From Marinilabiliales bacterium (lineage in GTDB: Bacteria; Bacteroidota; Bacteroidia; Bacteroidales; F082): DNA of 8,429 bases. Under the pieces are notes generated by a model. The model saw nothing but the letters and a program-made list of their open reading frames with translations, was not told the DNA's origin and made no database searches. A program made the position numbers and the translations under genes. This document shows, piece after piece, positions 1 through 5,345 of the stretch. The DNA is taken from assembly GCA_002869465.1 (NCBI GenBank), contig PKSW01000085.1, positions 1 through 8,429 on the forward strand, given 5' to 3'. How positions within the stretch are numbered: the first letter of the stretch is position 1; each line of letters opens with the position of its first letter.

Positions 1-1
1 G

Positions 2-370
2 GTTATTTCCGTTGAAAAACCGGATCATCAATTAATGGTGCCTTCTGACGCAAAAAATCTGGATAAACTCAATTATATTGCCGGCAAGCCTATTCATGAA
101 GTAAATCACCAGGCTGAAGTGGGAACTACATTAGCCCATATGGATGGTGGCGTGCCAAACTTAAAAATTACCATCCCTAAAGTGAATGAGGAAGTGCTTG
201 GTGAAATGGTATATTTCTTTGAAATGGCATGTGCGTTGAGTGGCTATATCCTTGATGTTAACCCCTTTGACCAGCCAGGCGTGGAAGCCTATAAGAAAAA
301 TATGTTCGCGTTGCTTGGCAAGTCCGGATTTGAGAAAGAAACCGAAGAAATCAGAAAGCGGATTAAATAA
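2..370 (+). CDS. pgi: Glucose-6-phosphate isomerase, C-terminal part (5' end outside window)
   Basis: This is the last 122 codons of phosphoglucose isomerase, the cytoplasmic enzyme that interconverts glucose 6-phosphate and fructose 6-phosphate in glycolysis and gluconeogenesis. The frame is open from base 2, and the in-frame ATG at 35 is internal rather than a start. The segment GYILDVNPFDQPGVEAYK fits the second signature of the family (G-x-I-L-x4-F-D-Q-x-G-V-E-x2-K). The lysine at 293-295 aligns with the catalytic lysine of that signature. The end (NMFALLGKSGF followed by a charged tail) is typical of the shorter, roughly 450-residue isomerases of Bacteroidota, an inference because the N-terminus is missing. 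The TAA stop shares its last A with the ATG of the next gene (TAATG), so translation of the downstream lipoprotein is probably coupled. Confidence 0.96.
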   Translation, partial: VISVEKPDHQLMVPSDAKNLDKLNYIAGKPIHEVNHQAEVGTTLAHMDGGVPNLKITIPKVNEEVLGEMVYFFEMACALSGYILDVNPFDQPGVEAYKKNMFALLGKSGFEKETEEIRKRIK

Positions 371-831
371 TGGGATATGCAAAAACATTTGTTGCTGGAC
401 TAATCTTTTTAATACTGACTTCATGTTACAGGCCTTCTGCCAGTGAAACCATGCAGGATTTGCAGCAGCTAAATGGTAAATGGTCATCATCTGAAAGTAT
501 TTTATTCAACGAATACTGGCAAATTAAATCAGATACTTTATTGTTGGGACTGGGTTATAGTTTGCAGGATAACGACACCGTTTTTAAAGAAGAACTGAAG
601 ATATTTTATCATGATGACAATGTATTTTACGGAGCAAAAGTCGGAGAGCGCGAGCAGTTTGTCCTTTTTGAATTAATGAAGGCTGGGAAGGACAATTGGA
701 TTTTTGAAAACCCGGATCATGATTATCCCAATATTATCAGCTATGAAATTGATGGCGATCGGTTAGTTGCCTCTACCACCAACAGCAATGGCAACAAGAA
801 AATAGAATTTATAATGAAAAGAATCCAATAA
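370..831 (+). CDS. Small lipoprotein, DUF6265-like
   Basis: This 153-residue predicted lipoprotein has a short N-terminus with one Lys, a hydrophobic stretch (about residues 7-16) and the lipobox L-T-S-C with Cys19 as the lipidated residue. The mature part resembles the DUF6265 family: an early G-K-W (36-38), alternating beta-type segments including a G-L-G-Y turn (60-63), and a late F-E-N-P-x-H-D-Y-P motif (112-120) that corresponds to the family's N-P-x-H-D-F-P. The family function is unknown; a small lipocalin-like beta barrel is plausible but is inference. No clear acidic surface-export signal follows the cysteine, so periplasm-facing anchoring is more likely than surface display. The start overlaps the pgi stop and the stop overlaps the next ATG, both as TAATG, so it sits inside a coupled operon with a glycolytic enzyme and a flavoprotein. 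Family assignment is from recalled motif similarity only. Confidence 0.85.
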   Translation: MGYAKTFVAGLIFLILTSCYRPSASETMQDLQQLNGKWSSSESILFNEYWQIKSDTLLLGLGYSLQDNDTVFKEELKIFYHDDNVFYGAKVGEREQFVLFELMKAGKDNWIFENPDHDYPNIISYEIDGDRLVASTTNSNGNKKIEFIMKRIQ

Positions 832-1376
832 TGAAATTTCTTGAACTCATTCATAAGCGCCAAAGCGACCGGAAATATATTGATAAAGAGGTTGAAAAAG
901 AAAAGCTAGATCGATGCCTCGAAGCGGCCCGTCTGGCCCCTTCTGCAAGTAATTCACAGCCCTGGACATTTATTGTGATTAATGACCCTGAGTTGAAAGA
1001 CCAGGTGGCACGGAAAACTTTTGGTCCGGCAAAGACGTTCAACAAATTCGTTCCACAGGCACCGGTTATTGTTGCCATTGTAATGGAAAAACCAAAAATT
1101 ATTACCGAATTGGGTGGGCGTGTTAAGAAAAAAGAATGGCCTCTGATCGACATCGGAATAGCGGCTGAACATTTTTGTCTGCAGGCAGCCGAAGATGGTT
1201 TGGGAACTTGCATGCTCGGTTGGTTTGATGAGCAATCCATCAAAGAATTGCTGCACATCCCTGAAAGCAATACGATTCCTTTATTAATTACGCTTGGTTA
1301 CACACCTGACGATTATAAACTCAGGAAAAAGGTCAGGAAAAATTTTGAAAAAGTTGTGAAATGGAACAGCTATTAG
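831..1376 (+). CDS. Nitroreductase family protein (FMN-dependent)
   Basis: This 181-residue protein has the length and layout of a small, single-domain nitroreductase: a homodimeric FMN enzyme that reduces substrates with NAD(P)H. The N-terminal R10-Q-S-D-R14 is the phosphate-binding R-x-S-x-R motif. A-P-S-A-S-N-S-Q-P-W (36-45) is the usual second flavin-contacting block. The helix D-I-G-I-A-A-E-H (107-114), followed by G-L-G-T-C-M-L-G (123-130), is the typical third block. The basic C-terminus (K-L-R-K-K-V-R-K, 163-170) is also common in this group. The physiological substrate cannot be read from the sequence, and nothing indicates a specific role such as ubiquinone-like, nitroaromatic or BluB-type chemistry. 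Translation probably couples to the preceding lipoprotein through TAATG. The TAG stop interlocks with the TAA stop of convergent purN, leaving no intergenic base for a terminator. Confidence 0.93.
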   Translation: MKFLELIHKRQSDRKYIDKEVEKEKLDRCLEAARLAPSASNSQPWTFIVINDPELKDQVARKTFGPAKTFNKFVPQAPVIVAIVMEKPKIITELGGRVKKKEWPLIDIGIAAEHFCLQAAEDGLGTCMLGWFDEQSIKELLHIPESNTIPLLITLGYTPDDYKLRKKVRKNFEKVVKWNSY

Positions 1377-1942
1377 TTAACGCTGATAAGCTTTTCGATT
1401 ACCACTGGAAAATGCTGGTATTCCAACTCATGAATTTTTGAAGCTAGACTGTCCGCTGTATCATCATCTGAGATCTCGCAAGTTGCCTGGAAAATGATAT
1501 TTCCTTCATCGTAGTGTTCGTTTACATAATGAATAGTTATCCCTGATAGTTTTTCCTTGTTAGTAATAACGGCTTCATGCACATGATGACCGAACATGCC
1601 TTTTCCCCCATATTTAGGTAAAAGGGCCGGGTGAATATTAATAATGCGATCAGGAAATTGCTTTAATATAGATAAGGGGATCAACCATAAAAAACCGGCC
1701 AGGATCACAAAATCGATCCCCTTTTTTAATAAGGTGTCAACCACTTTATCGGATTTATATAATTCCTCACGGGTAAAAACCATTTTTTGCACATCAAATT
1801 TCCGGGCTCTTTGCAACACCCCTGCATCTGGATTATTGCTCAGGATAAGTTCAATTTTTACATCATTATTCGTTGTAAAATATTCCATAATTCGTTCCGC
1901 ATTTGTTCCGTTGCCTGATGCAAAAATGGCGATTCTCTTCAT
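1373..1942 (-). CDS. purN: Phosphoribosylglycinamide formyltransferase (GAR transformylase)
   Basis: PurN transfers the formyl group of 10-formyltetrahydrofolate to glycinamide ribonucleotide, the third step of de novo purine synthesis, in the cytoplasm. The 189-residue length is normal. The N-terminal beta strand and G-N-G-T-N turn (10-14) form the phosphoribosyl-binding region. The catalytic triad is visible as N102 and H104 in I-N-I-H-P-A-L-L-P, and D145 in H-Y-D-E-G-N-I-I. The K-Y-G-G-K-G-M-F-G-H-H-V-H segment (110-122) is the Bacteroidota-type loop. The ATG at 1940-1942 is the natural start because the family begins with this first beta strand. No other purine gene is adjacent. The gene is transcribed divergently from acpP and converges on the nitroreductase gene with a 4-nt overlap. 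A TATTTTTG -7 candidate lies 24 nt upstream of the start. Confidence 0.96.
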   Translation of the reverse strand: MKRIAIFASGNGTNAERIMEYFTTNNDVKIELILSNNPDAGVLQRARKFDVQKMVFTREELYKSDKVVDTLLKKGIDFVILAGFLWLIPLSILKQFPDRIINIHPALLPKYGGKGMFGHHVHEAVITNKEKLSGITIHYVNEHYDEGNIIFQATCEISDDDTADSLASKIHELEYQHFPVVIEKLISVN

Positions 1943-1966
1943 GAAGTTGCGACTTTATATTTCTCA

Positions 1967-1974
1967 CAAAAATA
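1967..1974 (-). promoter_or_regulatory. Candidate -7 element for purN
   Basis: Read on the minus strand this is TATTTTTG, a full match to the Bacteroidota -7 consensus TAnnTTTG, ending 24 nt before the purN ATG. A TTTG on the same strand at 1999-2002 could be the -33 element, but the 24-nt spacer is longer than the usual 19-21. Transcription from here would give a leader of only about 15-20 nt. Confidence 0.5.
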
Positions 1975-2042
1975 GACATAATCGCTGAAAAATTTTTCCA
2001 AATAGGTTATTTTAAAAGGCTTATATAACAAATTGGCAAGGA

Positions 2043-2050
2043 TATATTTG
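2043..2050 (+). promoter_or_regulatory. Candidate distal -7 element for acpP-fabF-rnc
   Basis: TATATTTG is an exact match to the TAnnTTTG -7 consensus. No TTTG is seen about 20 nt upstream, so the -33 element is weak or absent. If used, it gives an AT-rich leader of about 90 nt before acpP, which contains a small AT-only inverted repeat at 2066-2078. Confidence 0.4.
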
Positions 2051-2082
2051 CAGGCAAAATAAATCAAATTAGTAATTTTTTT

Positions 2083-2114
2083 ATTGTTTTTTATGCCATT
2101 AATGACTTTCTTTG
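2083..2114 (+). promoter_or_regulatory. Candidate proximal promoter for acpP-fabF-rnc
   Basis: ATTG at 2083-2086 and TTTCTTTG at 2107-2114 are separated by 20 nt, the usual spacing of the Bacteroidota -33 (TTTG) and -7 (TAnnTTTG) elements. Each differs from consensus at one fixed position. It would start transcription about 20-25 nt before the acpP ATG, similar to the short leaders predicted for other genes here. It competes with the better -7 match but worse -33 context at 2043-2050; either or both may be used. Confidence 0.35.
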
Positions 2115-2144
2115 CAACAGTTTAACCAATAAAAAAATAGACTT

Positions 2145-2378
2145 ATGTCAGAAGTTCGTTCAAAAGTTGTCAGCATCATCGTAGATAAACTTGGTGTTGA
2201 AGAAAGTGAAGTTACAAATGAAGCTAGTTTCACGAACGATTTAGGCGCTGATTCACTTGATACTGTTGAATTGATCATGGAATTTGAAAAAGAATTCAAC
2301 CTTTCAATTCCGGACGAAGAAGCAGAAAAAATTGAAACTGTAGGAGACGCAGTAACTTATATTGAAGGTCATCAATAG
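2145..2378 (+). CDS. acpP: Acyl carrier protein
   Basis: The 77-residue acidic acyl carrier protein carries growing acyl chains of type II fatty-acid synthesis on a 4'-phosphopantetheine arm. The attachment site is Ser37 within G-A-D-S-L-D-T (34-40), and helix II with its E-L-I-M-E-F-E signature (residues 43-49) follows directly, as expected for the surface that docks FabF and other partner enzymes. Length and start match the family. There is no Shine-Dalgarno sequence; the bases before the ATG are A/T-rich, which is usual in Bacteroidota. It is followed after 16 nt by fabF, the classic pairing, so the carrier and one of its elongating enzymes are co-transcribed. The upstream region is shared with divergent purN and carries two promoter candidates. 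Confidence 0.98.
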   Translation: MSEVRSKVVSIIVDKLGVEESEVTNEASFTNDLGADSLDTVELIMEFEKEFNLSIPDEEAEKIETVGDAVTYIEGHQ

Positions 2379-2394
2379 TAAACCTTATTAATTT

Positions 2395-3648
2395 ATGGAA
2401 TTAAAGAGAGTAGTTGTTACAGGTATAGGTACAATTACTCCGATTGGCAATAACGTCAATGCATATTGGGACGCACTTGTTAATGGAGTAAGTGGTGCCG
2501 CCGATATAACTTTGTTTGACACCGAAAAGTTCAAAACAAAATTCGCGTGTGAAGTAAAGAATTACGACGGTTTAAATTACTTTGATCGGAAAGAAGTCCG
2601 TAAACACGACAGGTATGCCCAGTTTGGTTTGATTGCTGCTGATGAAGCCGTTGCAGACGCAGGGCTTAACAGCGAGTCAATTGACGGTAATAATGTAGGT
2701 GTGATCTGGGCTTCCGGAATCGGAGGCCTCAGAACATTCCACGATGAAGTAGTAGGTTTCGCCCGAGGAGATGGTACTCCAAGGTACAATCCTTTCTTTA
2801 TTCCAAAAATGATTGCCGATATTGCCGCGGGTCATATTTCCATAAAACATGGGTTCAAAGGACCAAATTTTGCAACGGTTTCAGCTTGTGCTTCTTCAGC
2901 CAATGCCTTAGCTGATGCATATAATTACATCCGCTTAGGAAAAGCTATTGCATTTGTAACAGGAGGTTCAGAAGCTGCTATAACAGAAGAAGGTGTGGGA
3001 GGATTTAATGCCATGCATGCGATTTCAACGCGTAACGATGATCCGAAAACTGCCTCACGTCCTTTTGATAAGGACAGGGATGGCTTTGTAATTGGCGAAG
3101 GCGGTGGTGGTGTTATATTCGAAGAACTGGAACATGCACTTGCACGTGGAGCTAAAATTTATGCTGAAGTGGCTGGAGCTGGACTTTCAGGTGATGCGTA
3201 TCATATGACTGCGCCACACCCTGAAGGCGATGGAGCCTACCGCTGTATGGAAGCCGCTTTAATTGATGCCGGTATGACCATTGAAGATATCGACCATATC
3301 AATACACATGGAACTTCAACGCCGGTGGGTGATATTGTAGAACCCAAAGCCATTACGAATCTTTTTAAAGAGCACGCCAACAGCATCAATATCAATTCAA
3401 CCAAGTCAATGACGGGTCACCTGCTGGGTGGTGCGGGTGTTATTGAAGCTATTGCCACTTTACTGGCAGTTAAAAATGACATTATTCCACCAACCATCAA
3501 TCATTTTACGGATGACCCAGAAATCAATAACGACCTTAATTTTACATACCACAAAGCAGTGAAACGAACAGTGAATGCTGGCCTGAGTAATACTTTTGGT
3601 TTCGGAGGTCATAATGCATCGATCATTTTCAAAAAATTTGTAAAATAA
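2395..3648 (+). CDS. fabF: 3-oxoacyl-[acyl-carrier-protein] synthase II
   Basis: FabF condenses malonyl-ACP with an acyl-ACP, extending fatty acids by two carbons in the cytoplasm. The 417-residue length is normal for the family. The catalytic set is complete: the nucleophile C165 in V-S-A-C-A-S-S-A, H305 in N-T-H-G-T-S-T-P, K337 in S-T-K-S-M-T-G-H, and H342 in the same motif. The glycine-rich C-terminal N-T-F-G-F-G-G-H-N (399-407) is the usual gatekeeper loop. The ATG at 2395 is 16 nt after the acpP stop and leads directly into the first strand, R-V-V-V-T-G. No key residue is missing and there is no sign of a chain-length factor or polyketide-type variant. rnc follows after 10 nt, so acpP, fabF and rnc probably form one transcript. 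Confidence 0.98.
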   Translation: MELKRVVVTGIGTITPIGNNVNAYWDALVNGVSGAADITLFDTEKFKTKFACEVKNYDGLNYFDRKEVRKHDRYAQFGLIAADEAVADAGLNSESIDGNNVGVIWASGIGGLRTFHDEVVGFARGDGTPRYNPFFIPKMIADIAAGHISIKHGFKGPNFATVSACASSANALADAYNYIRLGKAIAFVTGGSEAAITEEGVGGFNAMHAISTRNDDPKTASRPFDKDRDGFVIGEGGGGVIFEELEHALARGAKIYAEVAGAGLSGDAYHMTAPHPEGDGAYRCMEAALIDAGMTIEDIDHINTHGTSTPVGDIVEPKAITNLFKEHANSININSTKSMTGHLLGGAGVIEAIATLLAVKNDIIPPTINHFTDDPEINNDLNFTYHKAVKRTVNAGLSNTFGFGGHNASIIFKKFVK

Positions 3649-3658
3649 AATTCCTGAT

Positions 3659-4390
3659 TTGATCATAGTTGATTATATCAAGTCCTGTTTTTCTTCAGAT
3701 AAAGAACTATATCGTTCGATCAAAAATATTTTCGGCTTCTATCCGGGAAATATTAATCTATACAAACTGGCATTGCGGCATAAATCTGCCACCGCAAGGA
3801 AAATAAACGGTCTGAAGATCAATAATGAACGCCTCGAGTACCTGGGCGATGCCATTTTAAGTGCCATCATTGCCGATTACCTTTTTCGCCGCTTTCCATT
3901 TAATGACGAAGGATTTCTTACCCAAATGCGATCGAAGATCGTAAGCCGCTCTTCATTAAATAAACTTTCAATGAAGCTGGGATTACAAAACCTGGTAGTG
4001 TCAGCCGATATCCAACCTGTTCAACCAAAATCAGCCGGAGGTGATGCTTTTGAAGCTTTCCTTGGGGCCGTATTTTTAGATAAGGGGTATAATTTTACCA
4101 AAAGGTTTATGTTGAAGAGGATCATCGGGGTGCATTTTGATGTGGATATGCTGGTGGAAAAAGAGGTGAGCTACAAAAGCCGCATTATTGAATGGTCGCA
4201 AAAAGAAAAAAAGGATATCCAGTTTAAAGTAATGAAGCAGGTGGGCGAGAAAAATAAAAGACAATACGTGGTTTCTGTCATCATAGATAACAACCTCATT
4301 GCCACTTCCCAGGATTATTCAATTAAAGGAGCGGAAAAACTGGCTGCTGAAAAAGCCTGGCAGGAAGTCGAAAAGACGTTAGACGAATAA
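3659..4390 (+). CDS. rnc: Ribonuclease III (non-ATG start)
   Basis: RNase III is a homodimeric, Mg-dependent nuclease that cuts double-stranded RNA in rRNA maturation and regulatory RNA turnover. With a TTG start it has 243 residues. The signature N-E-R-L-E-Y-L-G-D (56-64) supplies the metal and catalytic acids E57, E60 and D64; D129 and E132 in G-D-A-F-E-A-F-L-G are the downstream pair, and E84 is the other conserved acid. A C-terminal double-stranded RNA-binding domain spans about residues 171-239; its usual G-x-G-x-S-K-K motif is degenerate here (S-I-K-G-A-E-K, 221-227). No ATG occurs before residue 90, which is already inside the catalytic domain. The frame is open upstream only to 3644, so TTG at 3659 or ATT at 3650 must initiate. 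The gene follows fabF by 10 nt, as commonly seen in Bacteroidota. Confidence 0.95.
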   Translation: MIIVDYIKSCFSSDKELYRSIKNIFGFYPGNINLYKLALRHKSATARKINGLKINNERLEYLGDAILSAIIADYLFRRFPFNDEGFLTQMRSKIVSRSSLNKLSMKLGLQNLVVSADIQPVQPKSAGGDAFEAFLGAVFLDKGYNFTKRFMLKRIIGVHFDVDMLVEKEVSYKSRIIEWSQKEKKDIQFKVMKQVGEKNKRQYVVSVIIDNNLIATSQDYSIKGAEKLAAEKAWQEVEKTLDE

Positions 4391-4412
4391 AAATTCCTGT
4401 AAAATTCTTTTA

Positions 4413-4435
4413 AAACGATCGAAATCCGGTCGTTT
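4413..4435 (+). terminator. Candidate terminator hairpin after rnc
   Basis: The arms 4413-4421 (AAACGATCG) and 4427-4435 (CGGTCGTTT) pair over 9 bp, with one U-G wobble and a 5-nt loop. The right arm ends in TTT, followed by TACCTA. It lies 22 nt after the rnc stop and before the promoter candidate of the next gene, as expected for the end of the acpP-fabF-rnc unit. The U-tract is short, so termination may be partial. Confidence 0.5.
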
Positions 4436-4453
4436 ACCTATTGCTTAGTTTCG

Positions 4454-4461
4454 TAATTTTG
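4454..4461 (+). promoter_or_regulatory. Candidate -7 element for the IPExxxVDY/DUF1232 pair
   Basis: TAATTTTG matches TAnnTTTG exactly and ends 21 nt before the ATG at 4483. A near-match -33 (TTTA, 4433-4436) lies 17 nt upstream, slightly close, and overlaps the right arm of the preceding hairpin. Confidence 0.45.
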
Positions 4462-4482
4462 AGGGGCAGATCTGTAGGAATT

Positions 4483-4944
4483 ATGGCCAGAAAACTAAAG
4501 CTAAAAATTGATTATTTCGATGAGTATCATATGCTGGCAATTGTCAGTCATTTGAAGGATTATCGACTGGCATACCATATCAACCAAAAACTGGGCAGCC
4601 ATTTGAAGAAATTTGACGACTTGGTAATAAGAAACGATGATGAACAAAATTATACCTGGTACTGTTGTCATGAAAAGGAAAATCATATGAGGGTGTACCT
4701 CATTGGCAATTCGGCTAAAGGTAGTAAACTGATTCCTTCAAGGAAAGAAATAGATTTCTTCTTGCTCATAAAAAATGCGATCAACACAGAAAAGGTGGAG
4801 CATATATTAAAAGAAATAAGATCGATCCCGGATATTGTTGGAGTTTTTAATCAGGAAATGGCTTCTATAAAAGATATGGACGTATTGCTGGAATTGATCG
4901 AGTTGCATGAACTGGAACAGTTTAAAGGAAAACAAAAAAGATAA
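4483..4944 (+). CDS. IPExxxVDY family protein (divergent namesake motif)
   Basis: This 153-residue cytoplasmic protein is found in Bacteroidota and has no known biochemical function. The family name comes from a central motif I-P-E-x3-V-D-Y; here the matching block is I84-P-S-R-K-E-I-D-F92, so three of the six named positions differ (S for E, I for V, F for Y). Supporting features are the N-terminal block D-Y-R-L-A-Y-H-I-N-Q (26-35), typical of the family, the following F-F-L-L-I-K, and the position directly after rnc. I chose the ATG at 4483 because the 42 nt of open frame before it hold the promoter-like TAATTTTG and the family begins close to M-A-x-x-K-L. In many Bacteroidota this gene precedes pyruvate kinase (recalled, not checked); here a DUF1232 gene follows after 18 nt, probably in the same transcript. 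The C-terminus is helical and charged. Confidence 0.8.
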   Translation: MARKLKLKIDYFDEYHMLAIVSHLKDYRLAYHINQKLGSHLKKFDDLVIRNDDEQNYTWYCCHEKENHMRVYLIGNSAKGSKLIPSRKEIDFFLLIKNAINTEKVEHILKEIRSIPDIVGVFNQEMASIKDMDVLLELIELHELEQFKGKQKR

Positions 4945-4962
4945 AATTGCGTTCAAATAAGT

Positions 4963-5313
4963 ATGAGAACAGAAGACGGCGTACTGGATTATTCGATGCA
5001 TTTCAACGAATCGCGCTTTTTCACCAAACTGGGAAGAGTAGCGGGATTCTTGGGTGAAAGGGTGTTATATTCTTTGTTCATCCTGTATTACCTGATGTTT
5101 GACAAGACCATTCCCTTAAAAATCAGATCCATTTTTATGGGTGCTTTGGGATATTTTATCCTGCCGACTGACCTGGTGGCTGATTTCCTCCCGCTCATTG
5201 GATTTACTGATGATATTGCCTTGATCTCCTATGTCATTGCCAATGCCATCGAATATATAACCCCAGAAATTAAGGAAAAGGCCAGGCATACTTCTATAAG
5301 GTTATTGGGTTAG
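4963..5313 (+). CDS. DUF1232 (YkvA-like) small membrane protein
   Basis: This 116-residue protein carries the DUF1232 core at about residues 58-85: G-A-L-G-Y-F-I-L-P-T-D-L, then A-D-F-L-P-L-I-G-F-T-D-D. The P-T-D-L-x-x-D-F-x-P and G-F-x-D-D pattern defines the family. Two hydrophobic stretches (about 33-47 and 55-68) suggest membrane association. Function is unknown; a general role in the inner membrane is the most that can be said. The ATG at 4963 is the first available start; ATG at 4996 (residue 12) is a reasonable alternative. It lies 18 nt after the IPExxxVDY gene, with no promoter-like element in the gap, so co-transcription is likely. It converges on pheS across 32 nt that contain no convincing hairpin. 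Confidence 0.88.
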   Translation: MRTEDGVLDYSMHFNESRFFTKLGRVAGFLGERVLYSLFILYYLMFDKTIPLKIRSIFMGALGYFILPTDLVADFLPLIGFTDDIALISYVIANAIEYITPEIKEKARHTSIRLLG

Positions 5314-5345
5314 ATCTTTTAAAATGTATAAAATGCTCAGGTTTA

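Noticed and set aside
851..1270. Open frames on the minus strand opposite the nitroreductase gene
   Set aside because: They lie entirely antisense to a gene with clear family motifs, and their translations are low-complexity or cysteine-rich with no recognisable domain.
1367..1385. CAGC...GCTG inverted repeat across the nitroreductase/purN stops
   Set aside because: A 4-bp stem with an 11-nt loop is not convincing as a terminator.
2066..2078. AAATT-AGT-AATTT inverted repeat as a terminator or riboswitch
   Set aside because: It is a 5-bp, A/T-only stem in AT-rich DNA, too weak to call; kept only as a remark on the acpP leader.
2099..2299. Minus-strand open frame opposite acpP
   Set aside because: It is antisense to acpP and covers its promoter region; no domain or start signal supports it.
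4441..4482. Extended TTG start for the IPExxxVDY gene
   Set aside because: The added residues contain the promoter-like TAATTTTG and do not resemble the family N-terminus; the ATG at 4483 fits better.
5314..5345. Possible bidirectional terminator between the DUF1232 gene and pheS
   Set aside because: The gap has only short AT repeats and no GC-containing stem followed by a T-run.
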